DNA from: Sphingobacteriaceae bacterium | Lineage (GTDB): Bacteria; Bacteroidota; Bacteroidia; Sphingobacteriales; Sphingobacteriaceae | Assembly: GCA_029266635.1 (NCBI GenBank) | Contig: JAQSWM010000005.1 | Span: forward strand, 1 to 64,000 | DNA length: 64,000 nucleotides | Direction of reading: 5' to 3' | In this document: piece after piece, positions 24,333-32,637 of the stretch | Layout: the number at the start of each line of letters is the position of its first letter | Numbering within the stretch: position 1 is the first letter of the stretch | Translations under genes and position numbers: made by a program | Notes under the pieces: generated by a model | The model's input: the letters and a program-made list of their open reading frames with translations, nothing else | Database searches by the model: none | Told to the model about the DNA's origin: nothing

Positions 24333-24932
24333 CTAGTTATAGTTAACACCCTGAAGTTTTAACACTTCCATTAGTTTTCGCTTTGCCCGCATAAACTGGG
24401 TTCGCGATGTATTTACACTGATCTTCATGATGTGCGATATTTCCTCGTGGTCATATCCTTCCAGAAGATAAAGCGAAAGCACAATCCGGTAGCCTTCAGG
24501 CAGCATCTGGATAGCTCGTTTCACCTGCGAAACCTGGTACTGGATTTCCTCTTCGTCAAAAGCGTCCGCATCCGGTATCGCTTCAACATCTACGTCGTCT
24601 ATCGCAATCAGTTCCATCTTACGTTTCCGCAGCTGGCTTATGGATTTGTTCACCACAATCTGCTTCATCCACAACCCGAAAGTTGTTTCCTGCCTGAAAT
24701 CTGCCAGCCGTTTAAATGCATCCACAAAAGCCTCCTGCAAAACGTCCGCTGCCTCCGCTTCATCGCCCACAATCCGCATAGCCACGTTGAACATAGCCTT
24801 CGAGTACAATTTGTACAGCTCGTACTGTGCCTTGCGGCTGCCCTGCTTGCACTCAACCACCAGGTTGTAATGCTGATCTACGTAAACAGCTTCCAAATTT
24901 TTAGCTTTCAAATTAACAGACGCAGTGTTCAT
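24333..24932 (-). CDS. RNA polymerase ECF sigma factor
   Basis: A 199-residue sigma-70 family member. Region 2 includes YKLYSKAMFNVAMRIVGD...AADVLQEAFVDAFKRLADFR (about residues 40-85). Region 4 is the C-terminal helix-turn-helix LPEGYRIVLSLYLLEGYDHEEISHIMKISVNTSRTQ in two parts (about 145-185). It probably drives its own operon together with the anti-sigma-like and adhesin genes. I cannot identify the upstream promoter with confidence; TAATTTTTT near 24960 is the best candidate. Confidence 0.93.
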   Translation of the reverse strand: MNTASVNLKAKNLEAVYVDQHYNLVVECKQGSRKAQYELYKLYSKAMFNVAMRIVGDEAEAADVLQEAFVDAFKRLADFRQETTFGLWMKQIVVNKSISQLRKRKMELIAIDDVDVEAIPDADAFDEEEIQYQVSQVKRAIQMLPEGYRIVLSLYLLEGYDHEEISHIMKISVNTSRTQFMRAKRKLMEVLKLQGVNYN

Positions 24933-25059
24933 ATCAACGTTGCATAAGGTTGGTAAAAAAATTATGCGAATCTACTTACACGCTGATTATCTAAGTGTTA
25001 AGAGATGTTAAAGTGCTTACAAGGTTTAATAATTTGGAGAAGTCAAAGTTTGGGGGATT

Positions 25060-25126
25060 GCGGCGGGAGCCGCACCGGGCTATTCGCGGCTAATCCTCTC
25101 CGCCGGCTGGCGGATGTGGGTTAGCC
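25060..25126. repeat. G+C-rich intergenic hairpins
   Basis: Two hairpins lie in tandem: GCGGC/GCCGC around GGGA (25060-25073) and a longer imperfect one with arms GGCTAATCC and GGGTTAGCC (25088-25126), whose centre is CCGCC-GGCT-GGCGG. The central CCGCCGGCTGGCGG type of core also appears near 32519-32532 as CCGCCAGCCGGCGG. No T-tract follows, so I treat it as a dispersed intergenic repeat and not a terminator. Confidence 0.5.
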
Positions 25127-25137
25127 AGCTTCTATCC

Positions 25138-25698
25138 CTACCCCGGGCTACTGCTAAAACTAATTTCTCCGGTGAGAAAACTATCAATTGCCGCAATCGC
25201 ATTGGCCAGGCGTTCAGCTCCCCCCCCCGAAATCACAACATATTCGGCGTCAAGAGCCTTTAGTTCTTTATGCCACACATCCATGAAATGCTCACGAAGG
25301 TCGGGGAAGTCCCGGAGTGGGTCGTGCTCCCAGGGCAGGTCTATATCCAGTAACAAATACAGATCATAGGGGTGTTTCGGCAGCTCATCGGTAACTTCCT
25401 GCGGAGATCGCCCGAACATATGATCGCTCCATATCTTAACAGTGATGAAGGTGGTATCACAAATCAGGATATTGTTGGCTTTAGGCAGCAGCTCCTCCTC
25501 CAATTCCAACTGTCCGCGAAACATGTTTATCTCATCTTGCCAGGTGCATGGTTCAGTCAGCTTCTCGCAATAGCCACGAGCATATTCAGGAACCCACACA
25601 GTATGATAATGTTCTGCCAGTTGAACCGACATCGTAGACTTTCCCGTAGACTCCGGGCCAACAATAGCTATCTTCTTTATACCGTTGCTGCTTTCCAT
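25138..25698 (-). CDS. Nicotinamide riboside kinase-like ATPase (NadR C-terminal type)
   Basis: A 186-residue P-loop kinase. The Walker A motif is GPESTGKST (about residues 14-22), with WVPEYARGYCEKL and ICDTTFITVKIWSDHMFG as the NadR-kinase signatures and LLLDIDLPWEHDPLRD for substrate binding. It should phosphorylate nicotinamide riboside to NMN in the cytoplasm, trapping the nucleoside imported by PnuC, whose gene overlaps its start by 22 nt. A run of nine G (25220-25228 read on the minus strand) encodes SGGG near residue 163; slippage there would change the last ~25 residues. Confidence 0.88.
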   Translation of the reverse strand: MESSNGIKKIAIVGPESTGKSTMSVQLAEHYHTVWVPEYARGYCEKLTEPCTWQDEINMFRGQLELEEELLPKANNILICDTTFITVKIWSDHMFGRSPQEVTDELPKHPYDLYLLLDIDLPWEHDPLRDFPDLREHFMDVWHKELKALDAEYVVISGGGAERLANAIAAIDSFLTGEISFSSSPG

Positions 25699-26294
25699 GT
25701 TTTCTTCCAGTCTATGTATCCAATAATTGCAAGAGCTACAAATAACATATAAAGCAAAGCGAACGACATTAGTTCTTTATAAACCAATAGCGGCACATAG
25801 CATATATCAACAACAATCCATAATATCCAATTTTGCAATACCTTTCGTGTCATTAGATATTGAGCCACAAAGCTCATCGCGGTGCAGAAACCATCGGCAT
25901 AGGGAACGTTTGTTGGCGTAAAATGGTCAAGAAATAAGCCGAGCAGTATTGAAAGGACTGCAATGCTTCCTATCGCAAGGGCAAATTCCGTTTTATTTAA
26001 ACTTACAATTGGTTTTTCATCTTCTTGTTTGCGCTTTATCCAGTAATACCATCCGTAAACAGCAGTAAATAAAAAATAGCCCTGTAGTACAGCGTCACCA
26101 TAAAGCTTGCTGTTATAATATACAACTGCCGAGGCAATGATGCTCACTATTGAAACCGGCCAGTTCAGGATGTGTTGTTTGGCTGCCAGGTAAACGCACG
26201 CAAAACCGGTGATGGTGCCCAGCCATTCCAGCCATGAGGTTTGCTTTAACTGCTCAACTATGGGTTGCCAAAAAGCCGCGTCTAAAAGTATCAC
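25677..26294 (-). CDS. pnuC: PnuC-family nicotinamide riboside transporter
   Basis: A 205-residue protein with about seven transmembrane helices, matching PnuC: FACVYLAAKQHILNWPVSIV near residue 35, a GWYYWIKR signature near 82, and NWILWIVVDICYVPLLVYKE near 155. It moves ribosyl-nicotinamide (or, in some Bacteroidota relatives called PnuT, thiamine) by facilitated diffusion. The coupled NadR-type kinase argues for nicotinamide riboside. The start is GTG at 26294. No thiamine-type riboswitch is visible in the 27 nt between the start and the upstream terminator. Confidence 0.9.
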   Translation of the reverse strand: MILLDAAFWQPIVEQLKQTSWLEWLGTITGFACVYLAAKQHILNWPVSIVSIIASAVVYYNSKLYGDAVLQGYFLFTAVYGWYYWIKRKQEDEKPIVSLNKTEFALAIGSIAVLSILLGLFLDHFTPTNVPYADGFCTAMSFVAQYLMTRKVLQNWILWIVVDICYVPLLVYKELMSFALLYMLFVALAIIGYIDWKKTWKAATV

Positions 26295-26321
26295 GCAATA
26301 AAGATAGTGTTCGTAAAACAG

Positions 26322-26352
26322 AAAAGCCCTTGCTGCATTAGCAAGGGCTTTT
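26322..26352 (-). terminator. Strong intrinsic terminator after the LTGC lipoprotein gene
   Basis: A 13-bp perfect stem AAAAGCCCTTGCT/AGCAAGGGCTTTT around GCATT. It sits between the stop of the gene at 26370 and the pnuC start, so it separates the two same-strand transcription units. Confidence 0.9.
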
Positions 26353-26369
26353 GTTCTGATAAGAATGAG

Positions 26370-26906
26370 TTACATTCCCGAAGTTGTAGCCGGCGTAGTG
26401 CTGAAGCCGAGGCTCACACGTACGCTGGTGTCAATAGTGAGCTGATTCCGCAAAACGTATTCCATCCGAACACGCACGTTGGAGTTGTTAACCACCTCAT
26501 CGAGGAAGCGGGAATTATCAATATCAAGTACCAGGCTGCTGCCCACGCTCGAAGAAATATCAGAACGCGATGCCACCATGATCTCGCCCGAGCCATCGCT
26601 GCGGGAAAGATAAACCCGGATGCTGCTGAATACCCCAAGGTTTTGACCGGCTGGATTACTGGCATCAATCTTTGCCGATGCCATCCGCACCTGCGTTACC
26701 TGCCCCGTGTTTGATCCCTGACCGGTAAAAATCTGGTCTACACTGGTTGCAGAGCTCGTTGCCGACATGGTTACTCCAGTACGAGCACTTGAAGGGATAA
26801 TCAGGGTTGCGGTATACGGGAAAGTTGAACGTAGAACCGATTGTAAGGTTGAACAGCCGGTTAAAACTGATGCGGTTGCGATGAACGCTATAATGAACTT
26901 TTTCAT
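26370..26906 (-). CDS. Lipoprotein of unknown function
   Basis: A 178-residue exported lipoprotein (signal ending VLTGC, then STLQS). The mature sequence is Ser/Thr-rich with alternating hydrophobic residues (FSSIRVYLSRSDGSGEIMVASRSD, LVLDIDNSRFLDEVV), compatible with a small all-beta domain. The pattern 'NSNVRVRMEYVLRNQLTIDTSVRVSLGF' near the end, in which polar and hydrophobic residues alternate, supports this. I do not recognise a family. It is transcribed alone. Confidence 0.7.
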   Translation of the reverse strand: MKKFIIAFIATASVLTGCSTLQSVLRSTFPYTATLIIPSSARTGVTMSATSSATSVDQIFTGQGSNTGQVTQVRMASAKIDASNPAGQNLGVFSSIRVYLSRSDGSGEIMVASRSDISSSVGSSLVLDIDNSRFLDEVVNNSNVRVRMEYVLRNQLTIDTSVRVSLGFSTTPATTSGM

Positions 26907-26998
26907 GATTATTAATTTAATAGCCTATTTGTAGCTAAACCATCCAGCGGGGATAAGGTTTGCAGTGTACATGGCACTAGGATAACCAAGCGAAACCC

Positions 26999-27475
26999 CT
27001 ATTTGCAATTTATCTTCTGATACTCGATATCGAACTTAGCTGTATCGCTCAGGACCTGCTCGCCCGTAGCTGGATCGAAACTGTATTTCTGCTGGTATAA
27101 TTTATCGCCCGACAACTTAAACTTCACCGGGAGCGACTGGTCCATACCTTCCTGCATAAACTTCCAGGTGCCGCTAATGGTGTCGTTCCTAATAACCCCC
27201 GAGATGCTGCCCTTACGCGAGTCTTTTTCAAAAGGCAAATGATTGAATATGCCTTTCACCAGGTTGTTGCTGATCTCTAATTGCAGGTAGCTGGTATCCT
27301 GATTTCGCATGCCTTCAAGATGTTGAAAGCAAATGGTTTTATTTTGATAGCCTACATTTTCTGCTGATGAACTATCCGAAGAGGCCTTGCTGGTTGAGTC
27401 AGCGTTTGAGTTTGTGTTTTGGCTGCTGCTGCACGCTCCAAATAGCAGCAGGCAGGCAAGGGATAATCTTTTCAT
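26999..27475 (-). CDS. Small lipoprotein of unknown function
   Basis: A 158-residue lipoprotein: signal peptide ending FGACSSS, then a Ser/Asn/Asp-rich linker of about 25 residues, then a compact domain (about 42-158) with Cys residues near both ends (TICFQHLEG, YQKINCK) that could pair in the periplasm. The segment IRNDTISGTWKFMQEGMDQSLPVKF resembles the repeated strands of lipocalin-like or META-like barrels, but I would not assign it. Confidence 0.7.
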   Translation of the reverse strand: MKRLSLACLLLFGACSSSQNTNSNADSTSKASSDSSSAENVGYQNKTICFQHLEGMRNQDTSYLQLEISNNLVKGIFNHLPFEKDSRKGSISGVIRNDTISGTWKFMQEGMDQSLPVKFKLSGDKLYQQKYSFDPATGEQVLSDTAKFDIEYQKINCK

Positions 27476-27517
27476 CCCCTATCAACAAGGCTAACGAAGA
27501 ATGGTTTACCCGGATGT

Positions 27518-28069
27518 TTAGCCGAAGATTTTGCTTAGTTCAAAATCAAGCCCCGGCAAAAGAACGGAGTTTAACACCTCATGCTTAGAAGCCTTTTGTC
27601 TTAGTACAAACCGGTCATTCTCCAAAACATAGAGTTCGGCATCTTGTGGGATAGGATCTACAATGATGTATTCCTGGACGCCATACTTCTCATAAATGTC
27701 TTTTTTCTGGCGAAGGTCGTAGTATGCAGTGGAAGGCGACAAAATCTCGATGATCAGATCCGGAGCGCCTTCAATACGATCTTTAATCAGATTCGCTTTA
27801 CGGTCGCCGGAAATATAAAGAAGATCCGGCTGAAAGATATTCCCTTCATCTAATTCCACATCCATCGGTGCAACCAGCAATACTCCTTCATTTTGCGCCG
27901 AACTGAGGTATTCTTTAATTCGCACACAAAGGTTTATCAATATGAATTGGTGCAGCGGAACAGGCGAAGGCGACATAATCAAATCAAAGTTTATAAGTTG
28001 AAAAGGCGCACCCTCATCCAATAATGCATAATCCTTATCTGTATACTTTTTTTTCTCCGCGGTGAGCAT
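27518..28069 (-). CDS. Uma2 family protein (DUF820, PD-(D/E)XK-like)
   Basis: About 183 residues with the Uma2 restriction-endonuclease-like core: a Glu/Asp pair in VELDEGNIFQPDLLYIS (about residues 80-96), APDLIIEILSPST (about 113-125, catalytic Asp and Glu) and a following Lys in LRQKKDIYEKYGV. The family is widespread in cyanobacteria and Bacteroidota with uncertain function, perhaps DNA processing or mobile. I take the ATG at 28069; the -7 element TATATTTG (28080-28073) ends 3 nt before it, so the upstream TTG at 28075 cannot be used and the mRNA is practically leaderless. Confidence 0.85.
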   Translation of the reverse strand: MLTAEKKKYTDKDYALLDEGAPFQLINFDLIMSPSPVPLHQFILINLCVRIKEYLSSAQNEGVLLVAPMDVELDEGNIFQPDLLYISGDRKANLIKDRIEGAPDLIIEILSPSTAYYDLRQKKDIYEKYGVQEYIIVDPIPQDAELYVLENDRFVLRQKASKHEVLNSVLLPGLDFELSKIFG

Positions 28070-28126
28070 AAACAAATATAATTAAATGGTTTGTAAACTA
28101 CTTGCAACAATTAGACCAGCCCTCTA

Positions 28127-29272
28127 TTAGTTGCTCAACTTATTATTGAACTTTATAAGGAGTTGCAGCAGGTCGTTATATTCATTGAGCGGCAGGGTTG
28201 CCGAGCGGTCAAACACATCATGATAAGCCTTGGGCCCGCCCATTGTATAAAGGAAAAACGACGGAACGCCTTTCTCTGTAAACCAGTAATGATCGCTGTT
28301 GGCAGCTTTGCCGCGGGAGGCGATTTTTACCAGGTATTTATACTCGTTATTTATTTCGTTCAGCAAAGCGAACTCTTTTGGATAAATGGTAGCGTTAACC
28401 ACGGTTGCCCCCTCTGTGCCGGTGCCCACCAGGTCCACATTGGTCAGGAACCTAATCTTGCTTAAATCAACAAGCGGATGGTTCACGAAGTAGTTTGAAC
28501 CCAGTAACCCGGCTTCTTCTCCCGCAAAGCAGATAAACATCATAGAGTATTTGGGCGGGTTCGCAGCATAATACTTTGCCAAACCCAGCAAGAGGGAAAT
28601 CCCGCTGGCGTTATCATTTGCACCAGGAAAATAAGTGTCTTTTCCCATCCCGCCAAGGTGATCGTAGTGTGCTGTGATGGCGATTATAGAATCGGGTTGG
28701 CTCGTGCCTTTTACCAGGCCGCAAACATTCGCTGCGGCAAATGCTTCAATAAACTTGATTTCTATGTTGGCCTCAATCCGCTTCGGAGTTTCCGCAAGCG
28801 CTTTCTTATCTACCTGGACGATTGTCTGCCCGGCTACCTCAGAAGCCACAGACATTGTAAGCTTGTTCTCCAGTGAGACTACGATACTGTGATCTTCATT
28901 TGCAAAGTGTATGGTGTCCTGTTGCACCAGCTTGCCTTTAAATTTCACTCCTTTGCTATCAGCACGAACAATGAAATCCTTTCCGGGCACCAGCTTTTTC
29001 CCATTTATGGACACCTCCATAGCGCCTGGAAATGTATTTACGGGGAAAGAAAAGGGCTGGAGGTAGTTGTTCCCTGCCAATGGTTGAAGTCCGTCGCTTT
29101 TAAATTGGGATGCTAAAAAGCCAGCTGCTTTAGCCATGCCATCTTTCGTATAGCCCCTGCCCCAAAAAGCTTTGGATGTAAGTGTGTCAACGATTTTACG
29201 GGCAAAGATGCTTTCCTGGGCGGAAAGCCGTTGGAATGTAAAAAGCAAAAGAAGGGTGAGGTACTTTTTCAT
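28127..29272 (-). CDS. M28-family zinc peptidase (aminopeptidase-like), secreted
   Basis: About 381 residues with a signal peptide (MKKYLTLLLLFTFQRLSAQ), which places the start at the ATG at 29272. Co-catalytic zinc ligands are visible: His and Asp in ITAHYDHLG...GANDNASG (about residues 205-228), Glu-Glu in CFAGEEAGLLGS (about 259-260), Asp in FLTNVDLVG, and the final His in GPKAYHDVFD near residue 355. Periplasmic M28 enzymes remove N-terminal residues from peptides. It is monocistronic. Confidence 0.9.
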   Translation of the reverse strand: MKKYLTLLLLFTFQRLSAQESIFARKIVDTLTSKAFWGRGYTKDGMAKAAGFLASQFKSDGLQPLAGNNYLQPFSFPVNTFPGAMEVSINGKKLVPGKDFIVRADSKGVKFKGKLVQQDTIHFANEDHSIVVSLENKLTMSVASEVAGQTIVQVDKKALAETPKRIEANIEIKFIEAFAAANVCGLVKGTSQPDSIIAITAHYDHLGGMGKDTYFPGANDNASGISLLLGLAKYYAANPPKYSMMFICFAGEEAGLLGSNYFVNHPLVDLSKIRFLTNVDLVGTGTEGATVVNATIYPKEFALLNEINNEYKYLVKIASRGKAANSDHYWFTEKGVPSFFLYTMGGPKAYHDVFDRSATLPLNEYNDLLQLLIKFNNKLSN

Positions 29273-29328
29273 TGTTAAACCAGGGTCGCGTAGCAGTAAC
29301 GGAGTTGCCGCCCTCAAAGTATTTGAAT

Positions 29329-29464
29329 CCACCCCCTACCCCCGCCAGCGGGGGACAGAGCCCTGCACTAAAAAAGCCAGCTAAATCCCCTATATTTTCT
29401 CCTAATGCAACTTGCTAAAGCGCCATATATCCCCCGCTGGCGGGGGAATAAAAGGGGGTGGCCC
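29329..29464. repeat. MITE-like intergenic element with inverted ends
   Basis: About 135 bp bounded by inverted arms. The left arm reads CCACCCCCT then CCCCCGCCAGCGGGGG (29329-29354), and the right arm reads CCCCCGCTGGCGGGGG then AGGGGGTGG (29431-29462). Each arm is also a palindrome by itself. The middle is A+T-rich with no reading frame. This is typical of non-coding mobile or REP-like repeats; confirmation needs other copies in the genome. Confidence 0.65.
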
Positions 29465-29491
29465 TAATCTCAACTAAAACGTGTCGCCAAA

Positions 29492-31237
29492 TCAGATCGT
29501 CGTCCTGATCTTCAGCTCGGCCAGTTGCTCATCTGCGATGGTTGAAGGCGAATCGATCATCACATCCCTGCCCGAATTATTCTTAGGAAAAGCTATCACA
29601 TCACGAATGGAATCGAGCCCTGCAAAAATAGAGCAAAGGCGGTCGAAGCCAAAGGCGATGCCACCATGCGGCGGAGCGCCAAACTCAAAAGCATCCATCA
29701 AAAATCCAAACTGTTTCTGCGCTTCTTCTTTGCTGAAGCCAAGATGTTTAAACATCAGTGCCTGCAAAGTACGGTCGTGGATACGGATGGAGCCACCGCC
29801 AATCTCGATCCCATTCACCACCATGTCATAGGCATTTGCCCGCACTTCGCCGGGATTGGTGTCCAGCAACGCAATGTCTTCCGGTTTCGGCGAGGTGAAA
29901 GGGTGGTGCATGGCGTGGAAGCGTTGCGTATCCTCATCCCATTCAAGCAGCGGGAAGTCGATCACCCAAAGAGGTGCAAAAGTATTTTTATCGCGTAAGC
30001 CAAGGCGGGTGCCCATCTCCAAGCGGAGTTCATTCAATTGCTTGCGCACTTTGTCTGTTCCGCCAGCCATGATGAGAACCAAATCTCCCGGCTCGGTGGA
30101 AAACGCTGCCGACCATTTCTTTAATTCATCCTCGCTGTAGAATTTATCTACTGATGATTTCAGGGAGCCATCCGTATTGTGGCGCATGTAGATCAAGCCA
30201 GTTGCGCCGATCTGCGGGCGTTTGATGAAATCGGTGAGCTCGTCCAGTTGCTTGCGGGTGTATTCGGCAGCGCCTTTCGCGTTGATACCGACTACCAGTT
30301 CGGCATTATCAAATATCGGGAAGCCTTTTCCTTTTACCACATCGTTCAGTTCAACAAACTGCATCCCGAAACGAGTGTCCGGCTTATCAGATCCGTACAA
30401 GCGCATCGCATCAGCGTAGGTCATACGCGGCACTTCCACCAGGTCAACTCCTTTTACGTTTTTGAACAAGGTGCGGATGAGCCCTTCGAAAACATTCAAT
30501 ATATCTTCCTGCTCGATGAATGCCATTTCGCAGTCTATCTGGGTAAATTCCGGCTGACGGTCTGCACGCAGATCTTCATCGCGGAAGCACTTTACAATCT
30601 GGAAATAGCGGTCAAAGCCCGAAACCATCAGCAATTGCTTAAAGGTTTGCGGCGACTGTGGCAGGGCGTAAAACTCGCCCGGGTTCATGCGGCTTGGCAC
30701 TACGAAATCTCGTGCACCTTCCGGAGTGGATTTGATGAGTACTGGCGTTTCCACTTCGATAAACTCCATGCCATCCAGGTACTTGCGCACTTCCTGAGCC
30801 ATCTTGTGACGAAGCACGAGGTTGTTGCGTACCGGGTTGCGGCGCAGGTCGAGATAGCGGTATTTCATGCGGAGGTCGTCTCCACCATCGGTTTCATCCT
30901 CAATTAAAAAAGGCGGAAGCTTTGCAGCGTTCAGGATCTCCAGAGAAGAAACTTTGATCTCCACTTCGCCGGTAGGAATTTTGAGGTTCTTGCTTGAGCG
31001 TTCAATAACTGTCCCGCTAACCTTGATCACGAACTCACGGCCCAGTTCACGAGCTTGTGCCCGCATTGCATCATTATCGTCAGCATTAAAAGTAAGCTGG
31101 GTAATTCCGTATCGATCGCGTACGTCGATGAAGGTCATGCCCCCAAGGTCACGCGACTTTTGTACCCATCCCGCCAGGATAACTTCTTTTCCAAGGTCGG
31201 CTATGCTTAATTCTCCGCAAGTATGTGTTCTGTGCAT
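29492..31237 (-). CDS. aspS: Aspartyl-tRNA synthetase
   Basis: A 581-residue class II synthetase charging tRNA-Asp in the cytoplasm. An OB-fold anticodon domain lies at the N-terminus (residues ~1-110, [11 protein letters not shown]). Motif 2 is [23 protein letters not shown] in two parts (about residues 195-225), with [13 protein letters not shown]. Motif 3 lies near the C-terminus (GIAFGFDRL, about 531-539). The ~130-residue bacterial GAD insertion lies in between. The -7 element TACTTTTG (31265-31258) gives a leader of about 14 nt and is divergent from the amidase promoter. Confidence 0.97.
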   Translation of the reverse strand: MHRTHTCGELSIADLGKEVILAGWVQKSRDLGGMTFIDVRDRYGITQLTFNADDNDAMRAQARELGREFVIKVSGTVIERSSKNLKIPTGEVEIKVSSLEILNAAKLPPFLIEDETDGGDDLRMKYRYLDLRRNPVRNNLVLRHKMAQEVRKYLDGMEFIEVETPVLIKSTPEGARDFVVPSRMNPGEFYALPQSPQTFKQLLMVSGFDRYFQIVKCFRDEDLRADRQPEFTQIDCEMAFIEQEDILNVFEGLIRTLFKNVKGVDLVEVPRMTYADAMRLYGSDKPDTRFGMQFVELNDVVKGKGFPIFDNAELVVGINAKGAAEYTRKQLDELTDFIKRPQIGATGLIYMRHNTDGSLKSSVDKFYSEDELKKWSAAFSTEPGDLVLIMAGGTDKVRKQLNELRLEMGTRLGLRDKNTFAPLWVIDFPLLEWDEDTQRFHAMHHPFTSPKPEDIALLDTNPGEVRANAYDMVVNGIEIGGGSIRIHDRTLQALMFKHLGFSKEEAQKQFGFLMDAFEFGAPPHGGIAFGFDRLCSIFAGLDSIRDVIAFPKNNSGRDVMIDSPSTIADEQLAELKIRTTI

Positions 31238-31257
31238 GCAATATTGATTTCGAGGTG

Positions 31258-31265
31258 CAAAAGTA
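31258..31265 (-). promoter_or_regulatory. -7 element (TACTTTTG) of aspS
   Basis: A perfect TAnnTTTG on the minus strand, 20 nt before the aspS ATG. The predicted start is near 31251. Confidence 0.55.
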
Positions 31266-31298
31266 AGTTTTTAAGAATAGTTAGATGCTCATTTTTTC

Positions 31299-31306
31299 TA
31301 CTTTTG
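31299..31306 (+). promoter_or_regulatory. -7 element (TACTTTTG) of the amidase gene
   Basis: A perfect TAnnTTTG 41 nt before the ATG at 31348, divergent from the aspS promoter with 33 nt between the two -7 elements. The -33 region is not clear. Confidence 0.5.
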
Positions 31307-31347
31307 GAATACGCACACCAATACAAGCAATTCTCGCTTAGCAAATT

Positions 31348-32175
31348 ATGAAGTCAACTCAGCTACTCGTTCCAGCCCTTTTCTTGTCAGTTTCGTTTTT
31401 GGCGGCTTGTACTACCGGCAAGTACGCGGCAACTAACAAATCGTATAAAAGCCAGGCAAAAGCCTACGCCAAAAACATTGCACAATACCCTCCGGTAACG
31501 CCGGGGCAGGATACTTTGCCAATGTCGGCAGAGTGGGTTGGAACTACCAATTTCAGTTTGCGGAAACCTAACTACGTGATCCTGCACCACACGGCACAAG
31601 ATTCCATCGGGCAAACGCTCAAAACTTTTACTCTTCCCCGCACTCAGGTTAGCGCTCATTATGTGGTGGCGAAAGATGGCAAAATATACCATATGCTGAA
31701 TGATTATATGCGTGCATGGCATGCGGGAGTAGCTAAATGGGGTAACGCGACCGATATAAATTCTTCCTCAATCGGGATCGAAATAGACAACAATGGCACC
31801 GAGCCCTTCAACGATGTTCAGATAGCCAGTGTGATTGAATTGCTGGGCAACCTCAAAAAGAACTACGGAATTCCTACTGCTAATTTTATCGCACACGCGG
31901 ATATTGCCCCCAAACGCAAGCCCGATCCGAACGAGAACTTCCCATGGAAGCTGCTTGCCTCAAAGGGCTACGGCTTGTGGTACGATGATTCATTGCAGGT
32001 AGCGCCTTTTCTTTTCGACGCACCGGCAGCTCTGCGCATTATTGGTTATGATACCACCGATCTTCCCGCTGCCATCGTTGCTTTCAAAAGGCATTTCATA
32101 CAAACAGATCTCAAGCCGGAGCTCACGCCACACGATCTGGATGTGCTGTATAATTTGTACAAAAAGTACTGGTAA
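31348..32175 (+). CDS. N-acetylmuramoyl-L-alanine amidase (AmiD-like lipoprotein)
   Basis: A 275-residue lipoprotein (signal ending LAAC). The amidase_2 domain spans about residues 68-210: zinc ligands His in ILHHTAQD, the conserved WHAG with KWGNATDIN, and His plus Lys in FIAHADIAPKRKPDP, with the catalytic Glu in IGIEIDNNG. The C-terminal ~60 residues (PAAIVAFKRHF...DLDVLYNLYKKYW) form a peptidoglycan-binding-like helical domain. It cuts muropeptides in the periplasm or outer membrane during wall recycling. Single gene, divergent from aspS. Confidence 0.92.
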   Translation: MKSTQLLVPALFLSVSFLAACTTGKYAATNKSYKSQAKAYAKNIAQYPPVTPGQDTLPMSAEWVGTTNFSLRKPNYVILHHTAQDSIGQTLKTFTLPRTQVSAHYVVAKDGKIYHMLNDYMRAWHAGVAKWGNATDINSSSIGIEIDNNGTEPFNDVQIASVIELLGNLKKNYGIPTANFIAHADIAPKRKPDPNENFPWKLLASKGYGLWYDDSLQVAPFLFDAPAALRIIGYDTTDLPAAIVAFKRHFIQTDLKPELTPHDLDVLYNLYKKYW

Positions 32176-32300
32176 GCTAATTAGTCTGCTGCTAATGTCG
32201 TTAGGACTGGTTCAGGACTGGTTCGGGGATCCTTCGATGAAAGTGGGGGTTGTACCGAACATGGACTGAATCTGTTAAGGGGATGCTCCCCCGTAGTTAC

Positions 32301-32541
32301 CGTCATCCCTGCGCTTGTCCCGCCTCAGGCAGGGGCAGGCAGAGATCCTAAAGCGGCGCAAAAGCATTCACGTTGTCCTGCATAGCAGTTTACGATTCTC
32401 CACCAACCAGCGGACGAATGACGTACTATGAAATGTTCGTCATCCCTGCGGAGGCAGGGATCCTAAAGCGGAGCAAAGTAAATGGGAGTCCTGCACAGCG
32501 CTTTACGATTCCGCATTCCGCCAGCCGGCGGACGGAATGAC
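32301..32541. repeat. Two direct copies of a GTCAT-ended intergenic repeat (family A)
   Basis: Copy 1 (32301-32423, 123 bp) and copy 2 (32438-32541, 104 bp) both start CGTCATCCCTGCG and end with ATGAC, and share the internal block GATCCTAAAGCGG followed by GCAAA, then GTCCTGCA and TTTACGATTC near the right end. They are separated by 14 nt. The ends are inverted (GTCAT/ATGAC). A truncated third copy starts at 33085. There is no open frame. These look like REP/MITE elements, with CCTGC-rich stems that can fold. Confidence 0.75.
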
Positions 32542-32557
32542 TTAAATTTCAATTTAC

Positions 32558-32628
32558 CGTCATATCGACGAGGTACGAGGAGATATCTGTCGTTAACAAC
32601 AACAGACTTCTCCTGCGTCGAAGTGACG
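32558..32628. repeat. Palindromic intergenic repeat (family B), copy 1
   Basis: A 71-bp near-perfect palindrome: CGTCATATCGACG at the left end, CGTCGAAGTGACG at the right, with inner arms AGGAGATATCTGT and ACAGACTTCTCCT. It directly follows the family A pair and ends 9 nt before the stop of the small convergent gene at 32638, so it may double as its terminator. Confidence 0.75.
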
Positions 32629-32637
32629 GGCTACGCC

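Noticed and set aside
26295-26321. Riboswitch upstream of pnuC
   Set aside because: Only 27 nt separate the start codon from an upstream terminator, too short for a thiamine or NAD-type aptamer.
30179-30907. 242-codon open frame on the plus strand within aspS
   Set aside because: It lies entirely antisense to a well-conserved synthetase and shows no domain; a reverse-frame shadow.
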